A stretch of 64,000 bases of DNA, taken from the NCBI GenBank assembly GCA_032718475.1, contig JAUCBJ010006420.1:43329-107328 (forward strand). The letters run 5' to 3'. Shown one piece after another: positions 24,862 through 37,400 of this stretch. Below the pieces are notes generated by a model. That model searched no databases, was not told the origin of the DNA, and saw only the letters and a program-made list of their open reading frames with translations. Position 1 is the first letter of the stretch, and each line of letters starts with the position of its first letter. The DNA is from Nemertoderma westbladi. Lineage: Eukaryota > Xenacoelomorpha > Nemertodermatida > Nemertodermatidae. The position numbers and the translations under genes are program-made.

Positions 24862-25520
24862 TCAGCTGCCGATGCTCCTTGGTGGGGAGGAAGTGGGGAG
24901 AGACTTATACGCAGTGTCAAGACTGCATTCCACTTAGTTGTGCCATGCTGTGCATATCTCACTGACAAACTCCTACAAATGCTAATGGAAGAAATCGCCG
25001 CCTACCTTAACGAAAGACCGCTTATGCCAGTCTCCTCGAACCCAGATTCCCTAGAAGAATTGACACCCGCGTATTTTCTGCTCAAGAAACCGGTAGCCAT
25101 GCTTCCCGCATCAGAAATTATTGACAGGGACGAATACTGCAAACAGACATGGCAACTGATGCAGTTATTATCCAGCCGTTTCGCTGATCATTTCGAGAAA
25201 TACTATCTTCCAACTCTGCAACTCAGAACTAAATGGTTAGCGCAGCAAGAAAATGTCAGCGCCGGAGACATGGTACGGTTAGTCGATTCGGATCTTCCCC
25301 GCAAGAGGTGGCAGATAGGTTGTATCATCGAGACCCATATATCTGACCAGATACCAGTAGCCATAAGAAGAAAGGAATAGTCTTCGAAACTTAACAACTC
25401 AATTGCCAAATTGGTCGTCTGTGTCTGCTGCACAGAGACCGAGAGTTATCTGGTAACTACAGCAAACAGGAAACTCTACCGAAGACCACCTCCCAGATTC
25501 AGTAAACATCTATGGACTTA
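24862..25520 (+). pseudogene. BEL/Pao retrotransposon integrase C-terminus
   Basis: The frame shows APWWGGSGERLIRSVK (about 24872-24919) and then, in the open frame from 24940, the conserved integrase end EEIAAYLNERPLMPVSS, LTPAYFLL and VSAGDMVRLVDSDLPRKRW. This is the stretch between the catalytic E helix and the C-terminal domain in Pao-type pol proteins. The upstream protease, RT and integrase core are absent and stops appear after 25378. It is a 5'-truncated remnant followed by a possible 3' LTR. Confidence 0.88.
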
Positions 25521-25549
25521 ATAAATAACTCATTATTTACGGGAGCGGG

Positions 25550-25748
25550 TGTGTGACAACCCTTTATTTGTCTTTATTTTTATATTTTTGTATGCCTTAT
25601 TACTAATTTTATATTATTGTAATCATTTTTATTTAATTTTATTTAGTAGAATAATTCTGTAAGTAATTATTTGGTAGATTAGTGCAATAATGTACGTATG
25701 CTCTATTAATTAATTAAATCTTGAAACAAAGCGACATGCTTCTGTCAG
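25550..25748 (+). repeat. Possible 3' LTR of the BEL/Pao remnant
   Basis: A purine-rich stretch (ACGGGAGCGGG, about 25539-25549) is followed by TGTGTGACAACCC, a typical LTR start next to a polypurine tract. A tentative end at TTCTGTCA (about 25748) would give about 200 bp. No second LTR is present in the window, so the boundaries are only inferred. Confidence 0.35.
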
Positions 25749-25763
25749 GGGGTCCATCATAAG

Positions 25764-27232
25764 TTAAATAAATACAAATAGATAAGGGTCTTCCCCAATG
25801 GTAAAAAATAATTTAATTAATTTAAGTGAGTACTTTCTGGCCTAGGACTTTCTTCAGACTCTATATAAACTGAACACTAAACCGAACTGTAAAATTACAC
25901 TGCACAACAGTAAATAACAAAGTTACCGGTACCTCTAAAGTATGTATTAGGATAAGGCACATAGTGGGGCGAGCACAAAATGGTGGTACTATATAATTGC
26001 ATATATTATTAGACGGGTATAGCGAAAAATCATAAAAATATGGAGATATAAAAATATTACTTGTGTTTAATACTATTTGTGTTTTATTTACATATAATAT
26101 TTACAACTAAATTACACAAAGATCCAATAGACAACAGTACTGTATTTATAACGCTGGCAATATTTTATTTAATGGGGGCCTATAACTATTAATCAGGTAA
26201 CTTTCAACGCATAAGCGTTGGAGGTCGTCTCTACAGTCCTTAAATGCCACAACTTTAAGGTTGTCTAATGTACACCGGTTAAAGTGTTCCAGTAAAAGTT
26301 GTTCTGGTTCCGGACAAGTGGAATTGGGATCGTCTGAGAACACAAAATTACGAATCCTAGACCTATGTCCATTAAGTCTCAGATGTAGGCGCTGCAGGGT
26401 CTGTCCTAAATAGTACTGGTCCTTATGTATATTGCACCAAGCGAAATATTATTAATCTATTAGATCTACAGTTAAAGTGTCCAAGGATTGGGTCTCCCCA
26501 TGGTGTTGAATCAACTCCGGGATCGATCATATTACACGTGAGGCACCCTCTCGTAGTGCAAGCTGAGTTGCCTTGTGGTAAGGTGATTGGAATAGTATTC
26601 TTATCACACAACTAGTTACAAATATTAGGGGTTGATTTAGTTGAAAATAAAATATTAAGATCTTTTAAAACTGAAGAAAATTCTACAAATGTCTTACGGA
26701 TAACTTGTTTGAAAGCTAAAGGCACCGGTAAATAAAATGTATTAAGGGGTGAAAAATCATTATGCTGTTTATTTAATGGTTTCCAATTAGAAAGTAAATT
26801 AATGGTTGCTTTTGGATAACCTTGTAGTATACAACCATGGAGATATTTATCTTTAAGATGTTTGTAAACTAGTGGTGTATCCGACAGCCTATAATATCTT
26901 AATAATTGGGATTTAGCAATATTAATAAGTGACACTTTATCGTGGGAACTACTATAATGAATAGGTAATTTATTATTACAGGGTTTAATAAACGGTGATA
27001 TCCTAAGCATATTATCTTCTACCGAAATGGTAGTATCTAGAAAATCTAAACTCTTATAAAAATATTCACCAGTATATTGTATGTTATCGTTCTGATATAA
27101 CGCAGTACATGTATCATTGGCTAACTTAATAAAGTTATTAAACTTGTCCTCAGTCAAAACACCATAAACTTAAATTAATTAAATTATTTTTTACCGTTGG
27201 GGAAGACCCTTTATCTAATTGTATTTATTTAA
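25764..27232 (-). mobile_element. Penelope-like element copy with inverted 62-bp flanks
   Basis: A block at 25764-25825 (containing GGGTCTTCCCCAATGGTAAA) is repeated inverted at 27170-27232 with only a few differences. The enclosed minus-strand coding sequence is the RT tail and GIY-YIG endonuclease of a Penelope-like element, so the inverted blocks resemble the rearranged terminal repeats known for that group. No clear target duplication was found. Confidence 0.8.
26146..27157 (-). pseudogene. Penelope-like RT C-terminus plus GIY-YIG endonuclease
   Basis: On the minus strand the RT tail comes first (KSLDFLDTTISVEDNMLRI near 27050, LRYYRLS, LQGYPKATINLL near 26800). The Cys-rich linker CTTRGCLTC (about 26545) and HFNCRSNRLI follow. 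The GIY-YIG part then reads YYLGQTLQRLHLRLNGHR (about 26355-26410) and ends CVESYLINSYRPPLNKI (about 26160-26210). The YLG and R...GHR residues match the nuclease core. The catalytic RT motifs upstream are missing because the copy is cut at 27170. A stop separates the RT piece from the linker, and the nuclease crosses a frame break near 26430, so it is inactive. Confidence 0.88.
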
Positions 27233-28790
27233 CTATTAATTAATATTATAACACATATATTTTAGTTAAAGACGAGAAATAACTTATTTTTCTCCTTTTC
27301 CTTTTCCTTCTATTATTATAAATATGTGATTTACATACAGTAAGATAAATCTTTCCTATTTTAAGGAAATTATACCTTGGTTCTTCTACTGTACTTTAGG
27401 TATTATTGGTAAAAGTATAGTAATAGGAATGCAAAGTTCAGATCCTCGTGTCTTTGCTAAACCAAGCTCTGGGTAGAGCTTGGAAACGACTTGCCTCTTC
27501 TCACTGACATTGCTTCTTGCAATATTGCTCTCATACTGTAGACCATTTGACCAACTGAAATTCTAGTCGATTAAGATATCGTGGCACCCACCAATATACT
27601 TAAAAGACACAATTTCTAGAATCAGTGGGTAACATCCCCAAACATGTTCTGGAATAAATTGGTGCCCATCCTAAATTAAAAATAATAAGATTTACGTGAA
27701 TATATTTTAAATTCATGTCCCCTCATGAATTTAATACTACTACTACTAGGATCGGCATGCTGCATTACAGCTGCATTTTTAAGAATGCAAAATTATAGAA
27801 TCGATCTGAAATTTTGTAACGCGATCATGAACCACAAAAGCAATGTACTTGCAAAATTTCATAAAAAACGCCAGGCAGGAAGTGCCTGAACCCGGATTAT
27901 GATCAGTGAGTGAGTGAGTCAGTCAGTCAGTGTTAATTTGACCTGAGATTTTTACAGTAAGTATCCCGCTGTGAAGCGGGCTGCTAAATATTGTGTACAG
28001 ATGGAGACTTAACAAAATACACGGTGGAGTAGTGTACTGCACCTGTGCCCATTGCAGGAAATTAAAAGAGGCCTCTAACCTAAGAGCCCCATCCACATTT
28101 TATATGAATTGAATAAAATTGTCCATTTAAGACAATTTATTAAAATTCCCTAAAATTAGTCAATTAATAGATCACCGGAGCAGTATGCATGAGAAATACC
28201 CTAATTCTACCGCTACCTTTGCAAAATGTCACCTTAGCAACAATAACGCTAGAATTAACTATAGTAAAGAACAATAGAAAGCTTGTCTCATTAAATAGGA
28301 CACATAGTGTATAGTATCTAGGGATACACTACAACAACGTGATATTTTTGAAAGCACTTGACTAACGGACAAATGGCCCCAAAATGTATGATTTGTGTCA
28401 TGATTGTGGATTTTGTGTGTTTATAGGTGAATGTTACTACTAAAGTGTGTTTACAGTAGCGAGCTGAAATTGTGAAAGTCATCCTGTACTTGCAATAATT
28501 ATCTCTAGTATCTTGAGCCCTTGAAACGGATAGTTTAGAGTGACTCGCACTGGTTATTGTTGTCATAATGTCTATTGGTGAGGGGCATAGTGACAACAGT
28601 ACACCAGCGCTGAGGACCTCTGGCAGTCCAGAGGGCCTGGAGGGGAGTTCAAGGCAGAGACGCATACTGGCCTTTATTATAACTATATATTGATAAACTC
28701 CGATGTATATACGATGACGGAATTGATGGAGGAGGATCTTAGTATTAAGGAGATATATATACGCAACCTCTACAAGCATTCCTCGATAGT
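27233..28790. other. Non-coding interval with small repeats
   Basis: It contains a tiny RTE tail (27742-27793) and a GAGT/CAGT microsatellite at about 27906-27932. A long minus-strand ORF at 28318-28779 has no recognisable motif and is probably chance. No gene is supported. Confidence 0.45.
27742..27793 (-). mobile_element. 3'-end stub of the RTE-like LINE
   Basis: About 50 bp (GATCGGCATGCTGCATTACA and neighbours, preceded by CTACTACTACTA) match, inverted, the 3' end of the RTE-like elements at 21030-21076 and 37545-37580. It is an extreme 5' truncation; no duplication was identified. Confidence 0.8.
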
Positions 28791-28791
28791 T

Positions 28792-31072
28792 TATTAAGAA
28801 GTGACGCTAGTAAACCGACTACAGCGGTTGATGGATGCTATATTGAACCACCAATGACCGAAGAACAACTTAAGCGTGAATTAGATTATCAAAAACTCAC
28901 CTCGTCCAAATCATCAAAATGGTACATGGATTTCCTAACAACTGGACACCCTATCGATCTACACGATACTGATGATCTAGACACAGAAACTGAGACGGTT
29001 TTATTTCGATTTCATTCGCAAAGGTGAGGGAACGATAAACCATGAATCGATCACAAAACATCTATTAGAAACCATCTCAAAAAAGATGTTGAAGAACCAG
29101 ATAAACGCACAAACTTTTACGAGTATTTAGAGTTTCTGCGAGAAACTTATCTCAATCCATCCACAGGTGCGACCACAAACTTTAGATACTAAAAGTATAA
29201 CTGATCCTCCCGAGTTATGCTCATTGTTCAAAGATCTGGTGTTACCTGAACAGCTTATTGGTGGTGCTCCAGTGGTTGGTGCCTTACACATCCACCCTAC
29301 ATACCTGGCCGGATTAGGACAAGGACATATGATTTCCCAATTCGATCCCAATAATCGGCCTGGTTTGATGCCTATCCAACCAGTAACCGAAATTGAGGAA
29401 AGTGCAGTACAGAATGCGCTTGAAGCTATCCGTCAAAAGATAGGAAATGGAACTTACGATATCCTAGATAAACGCAAGCTCCATCAAATGGAAGCAGAAA
29501 GGAAATGGAAGCGGTGCAAAAACACTCTCTACCCAGTTCGACCAGGAAATCAAAAACCTCGAAAAAGACATCGAACTTGGATACACATATTCATTACAGG
29601 AGTTCTTAGGGGAAAGATTCTGACAACAAGAAAAGAAAATCAGCTAGAGAAGAAGCGTATCGTGATAAGAAAAAAGAATAAACAGCTGCGGCTTAGCCCG
29701 GGATGCCCGTGCTTGCGTGCGGTCTCCTTCGGTGACTGTAACTTCCTCTAACATAGTCCTTCCTCTTCCATAATCCTCTTCCTCTAACCATTGGAAATTT
29801 TGGCCTCTTGAATGTGTTCGAAGGAGAAAGAATGACCAATCATAGTGCCATCTCGGTACTATCGTACCCAATCTTCCATAATCCTCTTCCTCTAACCATT
29901 GCAACTGGGTCGTCGAAGGAGAAAGAATGACCAATCATCATACTATATTGGTACTATCGTACCAAAGACAATACACGGCATAATGCCTCCTCCCAAAAGC
30001 CTCTCCACCCATCTACTGTTTATCTGGATGCTGATATTAGTAGACTCAGATTCGATCAGATTCGAATGTTTCAGGCGCTTTCTGACTCCATTTCGGAACA
30101 TTGATAGTCAGTTTAAAGATCGCGTGTTGACCGATAGTGTGGGGTTTGCTATCTTTAAAGATGTTTGCATCCAAAATATGCATTCCTCCATCCTACAGCG
30201 ACCTAAAATACCCTCAGGATATTCAGTCATGGAAATTCAAACTATGGACTCTACAAGGAAAACTACAATACCTGTGGAAGTTCTCCAGACAGCGGACGAA
30301 CCCATATGCTTGGAAGCTGACGAGATACAAACCATCGGAACCAGGAGTAGCGATGCCGATCACTCCATCGAATGGTATCAAGGCCCTCAACATCTTACCA
30401 TTCATGACTATAGATACACCAGCTCCATCACCAGAAAGTGTTATAGATTGTCTGCCTCCCATGATCATACTACTCCACCAGAATCGGAAGACTATGGAAA
30501 TTTATTGTGCTTATTGCCGTATCAATAATAAGCATATCTTTGCGGTTTGTCCTCAATTCATGACTCAATGCCATTATTGCCAGCTAAAAGGACATACTAG
30601 TTGGGATTGCCCTTTCAGTCAAGACTTCGAAAGTGTGGACGAGTTGATCGTACTTCGATATATACAAGCGTGGGAAGCCAGTGCAGATCTCCACTGCGAG
30701 TCGCGCCATTGGTATTATCCGGGACATGCGTACAATGGAGTGTATGCATTCCATCCCTACCTCTTCCCCCAGGTCAAACAGAGAACTCATATTCCCAGCT
30801 ACAAATTAATTAAACGCGTTGATGAATGTATTTCCACCAAATACGTCCAGAAATATTAGCAAAATATTAATCCGAACCACATTGAATCTTACCATTTAAT
30901 CAGTTTTATAGGTAGAGACCCAGAGTATGATGAGACATTAGTAAATGCACACCCTAAGTTACAGGAGGTCCACCGACGTCCCTACGAATACAGAGCGAGA
31001 GAACAGGAATTAGAAAGAATCATTAGACCAAGAATCTCAGGCCAATTAGGATTGCACGTCATTGTTATGTAG
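28792..31072 (+). pseudogene. Unrecognised broken coding region with two zinc knuckles
   Basis: Coding-like sequence runs through several frames. One piece lies at 28792-29030 (EEQLKRELDYQKL). A 29150-29500 piece has PTYLAGLGQGHMISQFDPNN and a helical MEAERKWKR stretch, with the reading then shifting to a charged tail that ends near 29681. A 30137-30859 piece has CAYCRINNKHIFAVC and, nine residues on, CHYCQLKGHTSWDC. The second is an exact CX2CX4HX4C zinc knuckle and the first has one extra residue, as in nucleic-acid-binding Gag-type proteins. The same frame continues past a TAG at 30857-30859 to about 31072. The last part overlaps antisense Helitron sequence from 31018. I do not recognise the family; a Gag-like or virus-derived protein is possible. 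Several frame changes make it a pseudogene. Confidence 0.5.
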
Positions 31073-32081
31073 GCATCTGGCTGTTGGAACTCGCGACATA
31101 TGGCCATGGTATCCTGAAAATAAAATTAATATTATTATATTTCAATGTATACTTTTCACAAAAATAAAATTATTAAATAAGGATCTTTGGGTCAAACTTA
31201 AAAGTAAGTATATTATAGTATATAAAGTATCTCTATAATCTATATTTATAATACTAATTTTATAAAATGTAATATAAATTTGAAGAACTCGATAGCAGAT
31301 ACTCGAAGATCGATAGCAATCCACTGGTTGGTCACAACTCTTCCTTTGAAAATAACATCCCTCCCACATTGATGATGATACTCCAGGTAGAATGCAGTGT
31401 CCACCCATGTTGTAGCATCTGAATATGGTTTAGGGAAACCTTTCTTACAGCCATAGCCTTCGAGTTTCTTACACAGGGGTGGCCGCAGCTATATGTTATA
31501 AAGTTTATCACAGCTTCAAGAAGGCACTGTGCCTGCTCCTTTGAGGGGTATCCCTCTGCAAATTCTGCCGGATCAGGTGGCAACTCAGCAGAGGTCATGG
31601 CATCCATGTAATCCGCAGATGTTATACGATCCCCTGGACACATGATTGCCAAAAGGTGATCATATGGGAGTCCTCACTTCTGGAACTCCACCAAATGAAT
31701 CCGTGCGGCGAGTTTCCCAAACACCTTTCTCTCCCAGAGGTCATCGATGAATTCCTTCAGTTTGTTATTGAATACCTGAGCGATGATGTCGGGTTGATCC
31801 TCAGGTTTCTGCCTGGGGTAGCTTGACCCAAGAATTTCAGGCCAATTAGGATTGCACATCATTGTTATGTAGGAACATGTATGTTGGAACTCGCGACATA
31901 TGGACATGGCATCCTGAAAATAAAATTAATATTATTATATTTCAATGTATACTTTTCACAAACATGAAATTATTTAATAAGGATCTTTGGGTCAAACTTA
32001 AAAGTAAGTATATGTAAAGTATCTCTATAATCTATATTTATAATACTAATTTTAAAAAATGTATTATAAATTTGAAGAACT
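31018..32081. repeat. Direct duplication of about 260 bp within the Helitron remnant
   Basis: 31018-31288 and 31822-32081 are near-identical direct copies. Both include the start of the Rep exon (CNPNWPEI coding, minus strand) and the adjoining intron-like AT-rich sequence (GGATCTTTGGGTCAAACTTA). The copies are offset by about 800 bp, which suggests a local tandem duplication with later divergence. The lower copy joins the unrecognised zinc-knuckle region. Confidence 0.88.
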
Positions 32082-32350
32082 TATTTTCGTATTTTATATT
32101 TTCATAAAACAAAATAATATAGTAGTATATACCTGAAAATGAGAATGCATATATCGCGGGGAACCAATGTGTGATGGCGGTAGTATGACAAGCTTCCCAG
32201 CTCTTATGCACTGCTTGCACTGCTTTACACAATCTTCCCTACTTGTCAGCACGTAATTTTTGTTGGTTCGTCGTGTAGTAGAACATGTCCTGATTCTCGA
32301 TTTTTACGATTGCATAAGGGACATATACTCATGGAAGAGTCATTGTCCCC
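31018..32350 (-). pseudogene. Helitron Rep-helicase N-terminal region, partly duplicated
   Basis: Read on the minus strand: FYYTTNQQKLRAD-like and ITHWFPAIY (about 32150-32270), then after an intron-like gap MSICREFQ and ITMMCNPNWPEIL (about 31830-31907). KPEDQPDIIAQVFNNKLKEF and ARIHLVEFQK (about 31674-31800) follow, then the SAELPPDPAEF block (about 31560) and a last part near 31330-31400. These are hallmarks of the Helitron_like_N/Rep region of rolling-circle transposons. Between the first and second blocks the minus strand has ...TTTTCAG|GTATATA and ...TATTTTCAG|GATGCC, so a spliced intron of about 220 bp is plausible. Frames break near 31640-31670. The helicase half and hairpin end were not found. 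Confidence 0.82.
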
Positions 32351-32554
32351 TGCAAAACATTAACCATGAAACTATTAATATATACAAGGTTGTAAAATAT
32401 GACATTATAAAATATTAATAAATATAATATCAATCTACTCCTATATATCAAAGCTAGTAATATGGCTCTTTTTGTAACTCTGCACACTACAATATTTAAA
32501 ATTAGTTAACCCTATTAGCACTTATTACGTTTTAACTTAAACCTAAGCGGCATG

Positions 32555-32790
32555 AGTAAGGCAACGATTTTGAACATTTCTTCAGTGAAGATCGCAAAAT
32601 TATCGCAATTTTTAAGAAGATTGCGAAAATCGCGAAATTTCGCAAACGTCGTGATCTTCATGATATATTTTGTGTCTACCAATAATACTATAGATGGAGC
32701 TTCGCAAACGTCGCGATCTTCGCGATATTTTGTGTTTACAAATACTATAGGTGGAGCTTCGCAAACGTCTCGATCTTTGCGAATGTTCTA
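32555..32790. repeat. GCGA/TCGC-rich short repeats
   Basis: GCTTCGCAAACGTCGCGATC and variants occur three times (about 32640, 32698, 32757), with ATATTTTGTGTCTAC-like spacers. The CpG-rich words contrast with the AT-rich flanks. No coding content is supported. Confidence 0.7.
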
Positions 32791-32799
32791 GAGTAGTCC

Positions 32800-34440
32800 T
32801 TGTGTCATTAATTAATTAATTAATTAATTGGCCGATTAAACAATTAATTAATTGCTTAATCGATCGATTTGTATCAAATAATGTTGCCAAAGGCAATTTA
32901 ATTTAATTTGATACAAATAAATCAGATAGGGATGCGTGATGAATAGATAGTACTACAGTAGGTACAGTAAAATATACAATACAATAGGAACAATAATATA
33001 CAGTACATTTGTGTTATTTTTGTCATACAATAGGTAATGGTAGAATGAAATAAAAAGATGTAGCAGGGTCCAAAATCTAATTTACCCTCACAGGAAAATA
33101 CATGGGTCAGTCTGGCCCTGGCTCAGTCCCCCAATAATCTGAGACTGTTGGGCTCTTATTAGACGTAGCAAGATTAATCCTATTGAATCCTATGTTTAGT
33201 TATACTGTATGTCAACGTGTACGTGGGGCTTGCACGAGCTGAAAATTATTTAATCCTCCAGCTTCGTTATCATGTAAGATTAGAAACCATAGGTTTACGA
33301 TTTACGCGCTAGCATTTGCTTAATAGCACATAAGGCCAACCAACTGCAACCATTAATTACCCCCACTTACGACCATTGCCAAACACATCGCCAGTAGAAA
33401 CACTGTGAATAGAACCAAAACTACAGTAATTTGTGTTCCTTTCTTATGCTTGGTGAGAAAATTACAATAGTTCATCCAGTTCACAATAGATTGCCTTCTT
33501 TTACAACGCAAGAAGCTGCCCGTGCGCCTAACCACATGCTCCGCGCATACTAACAGAGTTCCAGTGCCCTATTATTAAAAAAAACCATATACTGTAGTTA
33601 AATTAACCCCCAACCGTCCTTACTACTGTAGTGTTATTTAAGAAGTAATGTATAATCCCTCGGGGTGCCATGCCTAAATAAATCTTTTAGATACTGTAGT
33701 TTAACATTAAAATATACCCAAACTAACGCAGTAGCCCATAGTTTAACTGGTTCCCAACCCGTTACATGCACTTTTTTCTCCAGCATCTCAAATTAGCCCA
33801 TTTCCCATCATAACTAATGTATTACATTTAATTAACCCAATGGCATGTGTTTCGTGAAATGTCTTTATTATTCCCTCAATCCAATAGCCTGTATCTCTCA
33901 AATTTTTTTATTTCTATTGGTTCCCCCAACCCTTCACTTTTATTTTCATTGGTTCCCCCAACCCTTCACTTTTATTTTCATTGGTTACCCTTTCCCTTAT
34001 AAACCCCCATCCATCGCTTTGAACTTCACTTACAAAAAATATTATCGGCTATCTCACTTTTTATTTAAAGTTATAATACATTTATTGTTATAAATAATAT
34101 TCTATTTTCTTCAAGATGGCTCAAGCTCAACTCCTTCAAAAGTTCAACTTCCTTTAAGTAAAAATAGTTTCCAACGAAAATCAAATATCTCTCTCAGACA
34201 ACTCATTAGAAGCTTATGTTGCCATATGACCTGTCATCAAAAAATATTTGAAATCTACTACGTTTCAGTTTACCGATGGTTTAAATATAAAAGCGAGTGA
34301 TTTCTCCAACTTTCATCTCATTCAGCAATCCACATCCTCACATTACTATCTCACCCCCCTTATACACATTCAACATACATCATCAGAAACAATTATTGTC
34401 AACCTGAAGACAACAAACAAATTAATTAACCCTACCTTCA
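32800..34440. other. Non-coding interval with two simple repeats
   Basis: A TTAA microsatellite lies at about 32810-32830. Three tandem copies of about 36 bp (CCCCAACCCTTCACTTTTAT with TTTCATTGGTT) lie at about 33915-33990. No recognisable ORF was found. Confidence 0.5.
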
Positions 34441-34444
34441 AACT

Positions 34445-37400
34445 ATGAGTCCCTTTCCTGATGACCTTTCTGGCCCAAACCCTGGGTCACCAGGAAGGCC
34501 AGATTGTGATGGGGAGAGGGATTCTGGAGTTGGAGGTTACTCTCATGTTCCACCCCGACCAACAAAGCCATTGGTGAATCTGAGGCAAGTCACAAGACTA
34601 GCCTCAGTAAACACCCTAACACTCGGGTCCCCAATGCGACAAGGCGAGCTGACTGCCTTGGCAGATAAGCTTTCTCTTAGCGCAGTGGGTGTTCAAGAGC
34701 ACCGAATGCAGACTGGACAGACTGATGAGGTTCTGATTAAGGACAGGGGGGGGGGGGGGGGCGGTTGGCAACTCGCCCTCGCGTCAGCAGATGATGGTGG
34801 CAATGGTGGAATTGGTCTATTGATGAATCCAACTGCACATGCAGCATTGGACAAAATAGACCAAATCTCTAACCGCATCATCCGTTGCCACTTCTCATGT
34901 TCTGGAAGACTGGCTAAGAAGTTTCCTAAGGTGGTTCTGATTGTGTGCTACTCTCCAACTAGTGTTGCCCCTGTAGAGGAGGTGGAAAATTTCTACCACA
35001 ATCTACAAGCAGCTACTGATGGAGTGGATCAGCATGCATTCTTAACATTCCTGGGAGACTTTAATGCAAGTCTGCATCAATCACCTACATCGCCCTGGGT
35101 CTATAGCAATAGTGTTAATCGAAATTCTGTCCATCTTCAAGATTTTATCTCTGGAAATGGATTGTTTTCGGCTGGAACCCAGTTCAAGAAGCGAACTGGA
35201 AAGCTATGGACTCATAGTGGACCCAGTGGTCACAAGTCCCAGATAGACCATATTCTGTTTCGTAGGAAATACAGGAGCTCTATACAAGACTGTAATGCAT
35301 TTACACTTCGACCCTTCTCCAGTGATCACCGCCTTATTGTGGCCAAGGTAAGACTTAGTCTGCGTGCTAGCAGAACAACGAAATCTGCCTTGCCGCGGCA
35401 TGACTGGTCCTCTCTGTTGCAACAGCCAAGTGTGAGATCCAGCTTCACACTACAGCTGAGCAACAGGTATGAGGCTCTTGCCTCTGAGGCGGCAGATCAC
35501 TGTGAGGGCTATACTGCCTTTACAGAAGTAGTTAAGTTAGCAGCTGCAGAAACAGTTCCTGTATACCCTCGAAACAGGAAAAGGGCCCCCTGGACTGACA
35601 ACAAAATTCAGAAGTGCCGAAATGACCTTCATAAGGCGCAGAAAGAGTCCCGGCTCAATCAGACTACAGCAGCCAAGAATGCAGTTAAGGCTGCATCCAG
35701 GTCCCTGAACAGGCAGTACTCTGCTAATCTACAAGAGCAATAAACCAACAGGTTGATGCCATCAATGATGCTGACGACAGCAGGCAATCATCCCAGGCAT
35801 GGAAATCGATCAATCTGCTTACTGGGCGGAAAAGCCAACCAACCACCAAGGTTAAGGCTGAATCACCAGCCGATCGCCTCAATGGTTGGAAAGCCCACTT
35901 TGAAAAGCTCCTCAATAATGACAGGGTATTGCCAGATAACTTTATAGAAGTAAAAGTGTCTGAGTCTGTACTCCCAGATATTCCCATTGGCGATATCTCC
36001 TTTGCAGAAGTGAAGGCTGCTGCAAAGAGCATTAAGACCAATCGTGCCAGTGGAGTAGATGGTGTTCCCCCTGAGGTCTTTAAAATACCTGAGTGTTTAA
36101 AGCTCATCTATCCCATCATAGTAGACATGTACCGAACAACAAGAGTCCCACAAGAAATGAAAACAAATAAGTTGGTGCCAGTTCCCAAGAAGGGCAACCT
36201 AACACTCTGGTTCTTTTCAGGGAATCTCATTGATCTCGATTGCTGCAAAGCTATACAATAGGATTCTATTAAATCGCATCAGGGATCCCATTGAGAGAAT
36301 GCTCCGTGGAAATCAGAATGGGTTCCGTAAAGGTCGTGGGACCATGAAGCCCATTTTGGCACTTAGAAGGATAATTGAAAAGTTATCAAAAAAGAAAGAC
36401 AGGCATCTGGCTGTTATCTTTGTTGACTTCTTCAAGGCCTTTGATTCAGTCTCTCGCTCACGTATGTTCAGCATACTTTCATTATATGGGATTCCTGATG
36501 AAATTATTGCAGCAATCAGATCAGTATATGATGGTTCGACAATATTTGTGTCTACTGTTGATGGTGACACAGAACCATTTGAAGTGTTATGGGGCGTCCT
36601 CCAAGGAGACACACTTGCACCATTCTTGTTCATTATTGTGGTTGACTATGTTCTACGCATGTCCTTAGATCATTATAATGATGATGGGGTGATGATAACT
36701 CCACCTACTGGCTCCAGAAGTCGAGGAAATCCTGCCAAGTACCTAACTGATCTAGACTTTGCTGATGACTTAGGAGTACTCTCAGAATCATTAGAGGGAG
36801 CCCAACGGCTCCTCAGCTCATTAGAACATGCTGCTTCTAGTGTTGGTCTTTTTATTAACTCCAGAAAGACCAAAATTCTGACAGTTAACTTTGAAAGTCC
36901 TCAGCAAGTCTCTGATCGGATGAGCATAAGCTCAAAGGATGGTATGCTTGAGCATGTGGACGACTTCTGTTACCTGGGATCATGGATCCAGAAGTCAGGT
37001 GAGGACCTTCGAATACGTAAGGGAAAGGCATGGGCAGCCTTGAATAGGCTTTCCAGGATTTGGAAGTCACCGAGAATTAATCGTAAACTTAAGGTCCGAT
37101 TATTTAGAGCAGCAGTAGTTCCAGTACTCCTCTACGGGAGTCCATGCTGGACTCTAACTGCTGAGGACACCAAATCTCTGGATGGCACATTCACAAAAAT
37201 GCTACGCCGGGTTCATTGTGTCAAGTACAATGCACACATCTCCAACCAGACACTATATAACATTGGAGGTGTCTCATTGGTTCCTCCAAGCTTGACACTA
37301 GAACAAAATCGCCTCCGCTTTGCAGGACATTGCTTTCGCCGGGAGGACCAGCCAGTGCATAATCTTGTACTTTGGCAGCCTCATGGAGTGAATAAGCATG

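Noticed and set aside
28318-28779. 153-codon minus-strand ORF
   Set aside because: No recognisable motif, odd composition, no homologous copy and no splice or start context; likely chance.
33845-34093. 82-codon ORF with a repeated TLHFYFHWF stretch
   Set aside because: It is produced by the three 36-bp tandem repeats at about 33915-33990.
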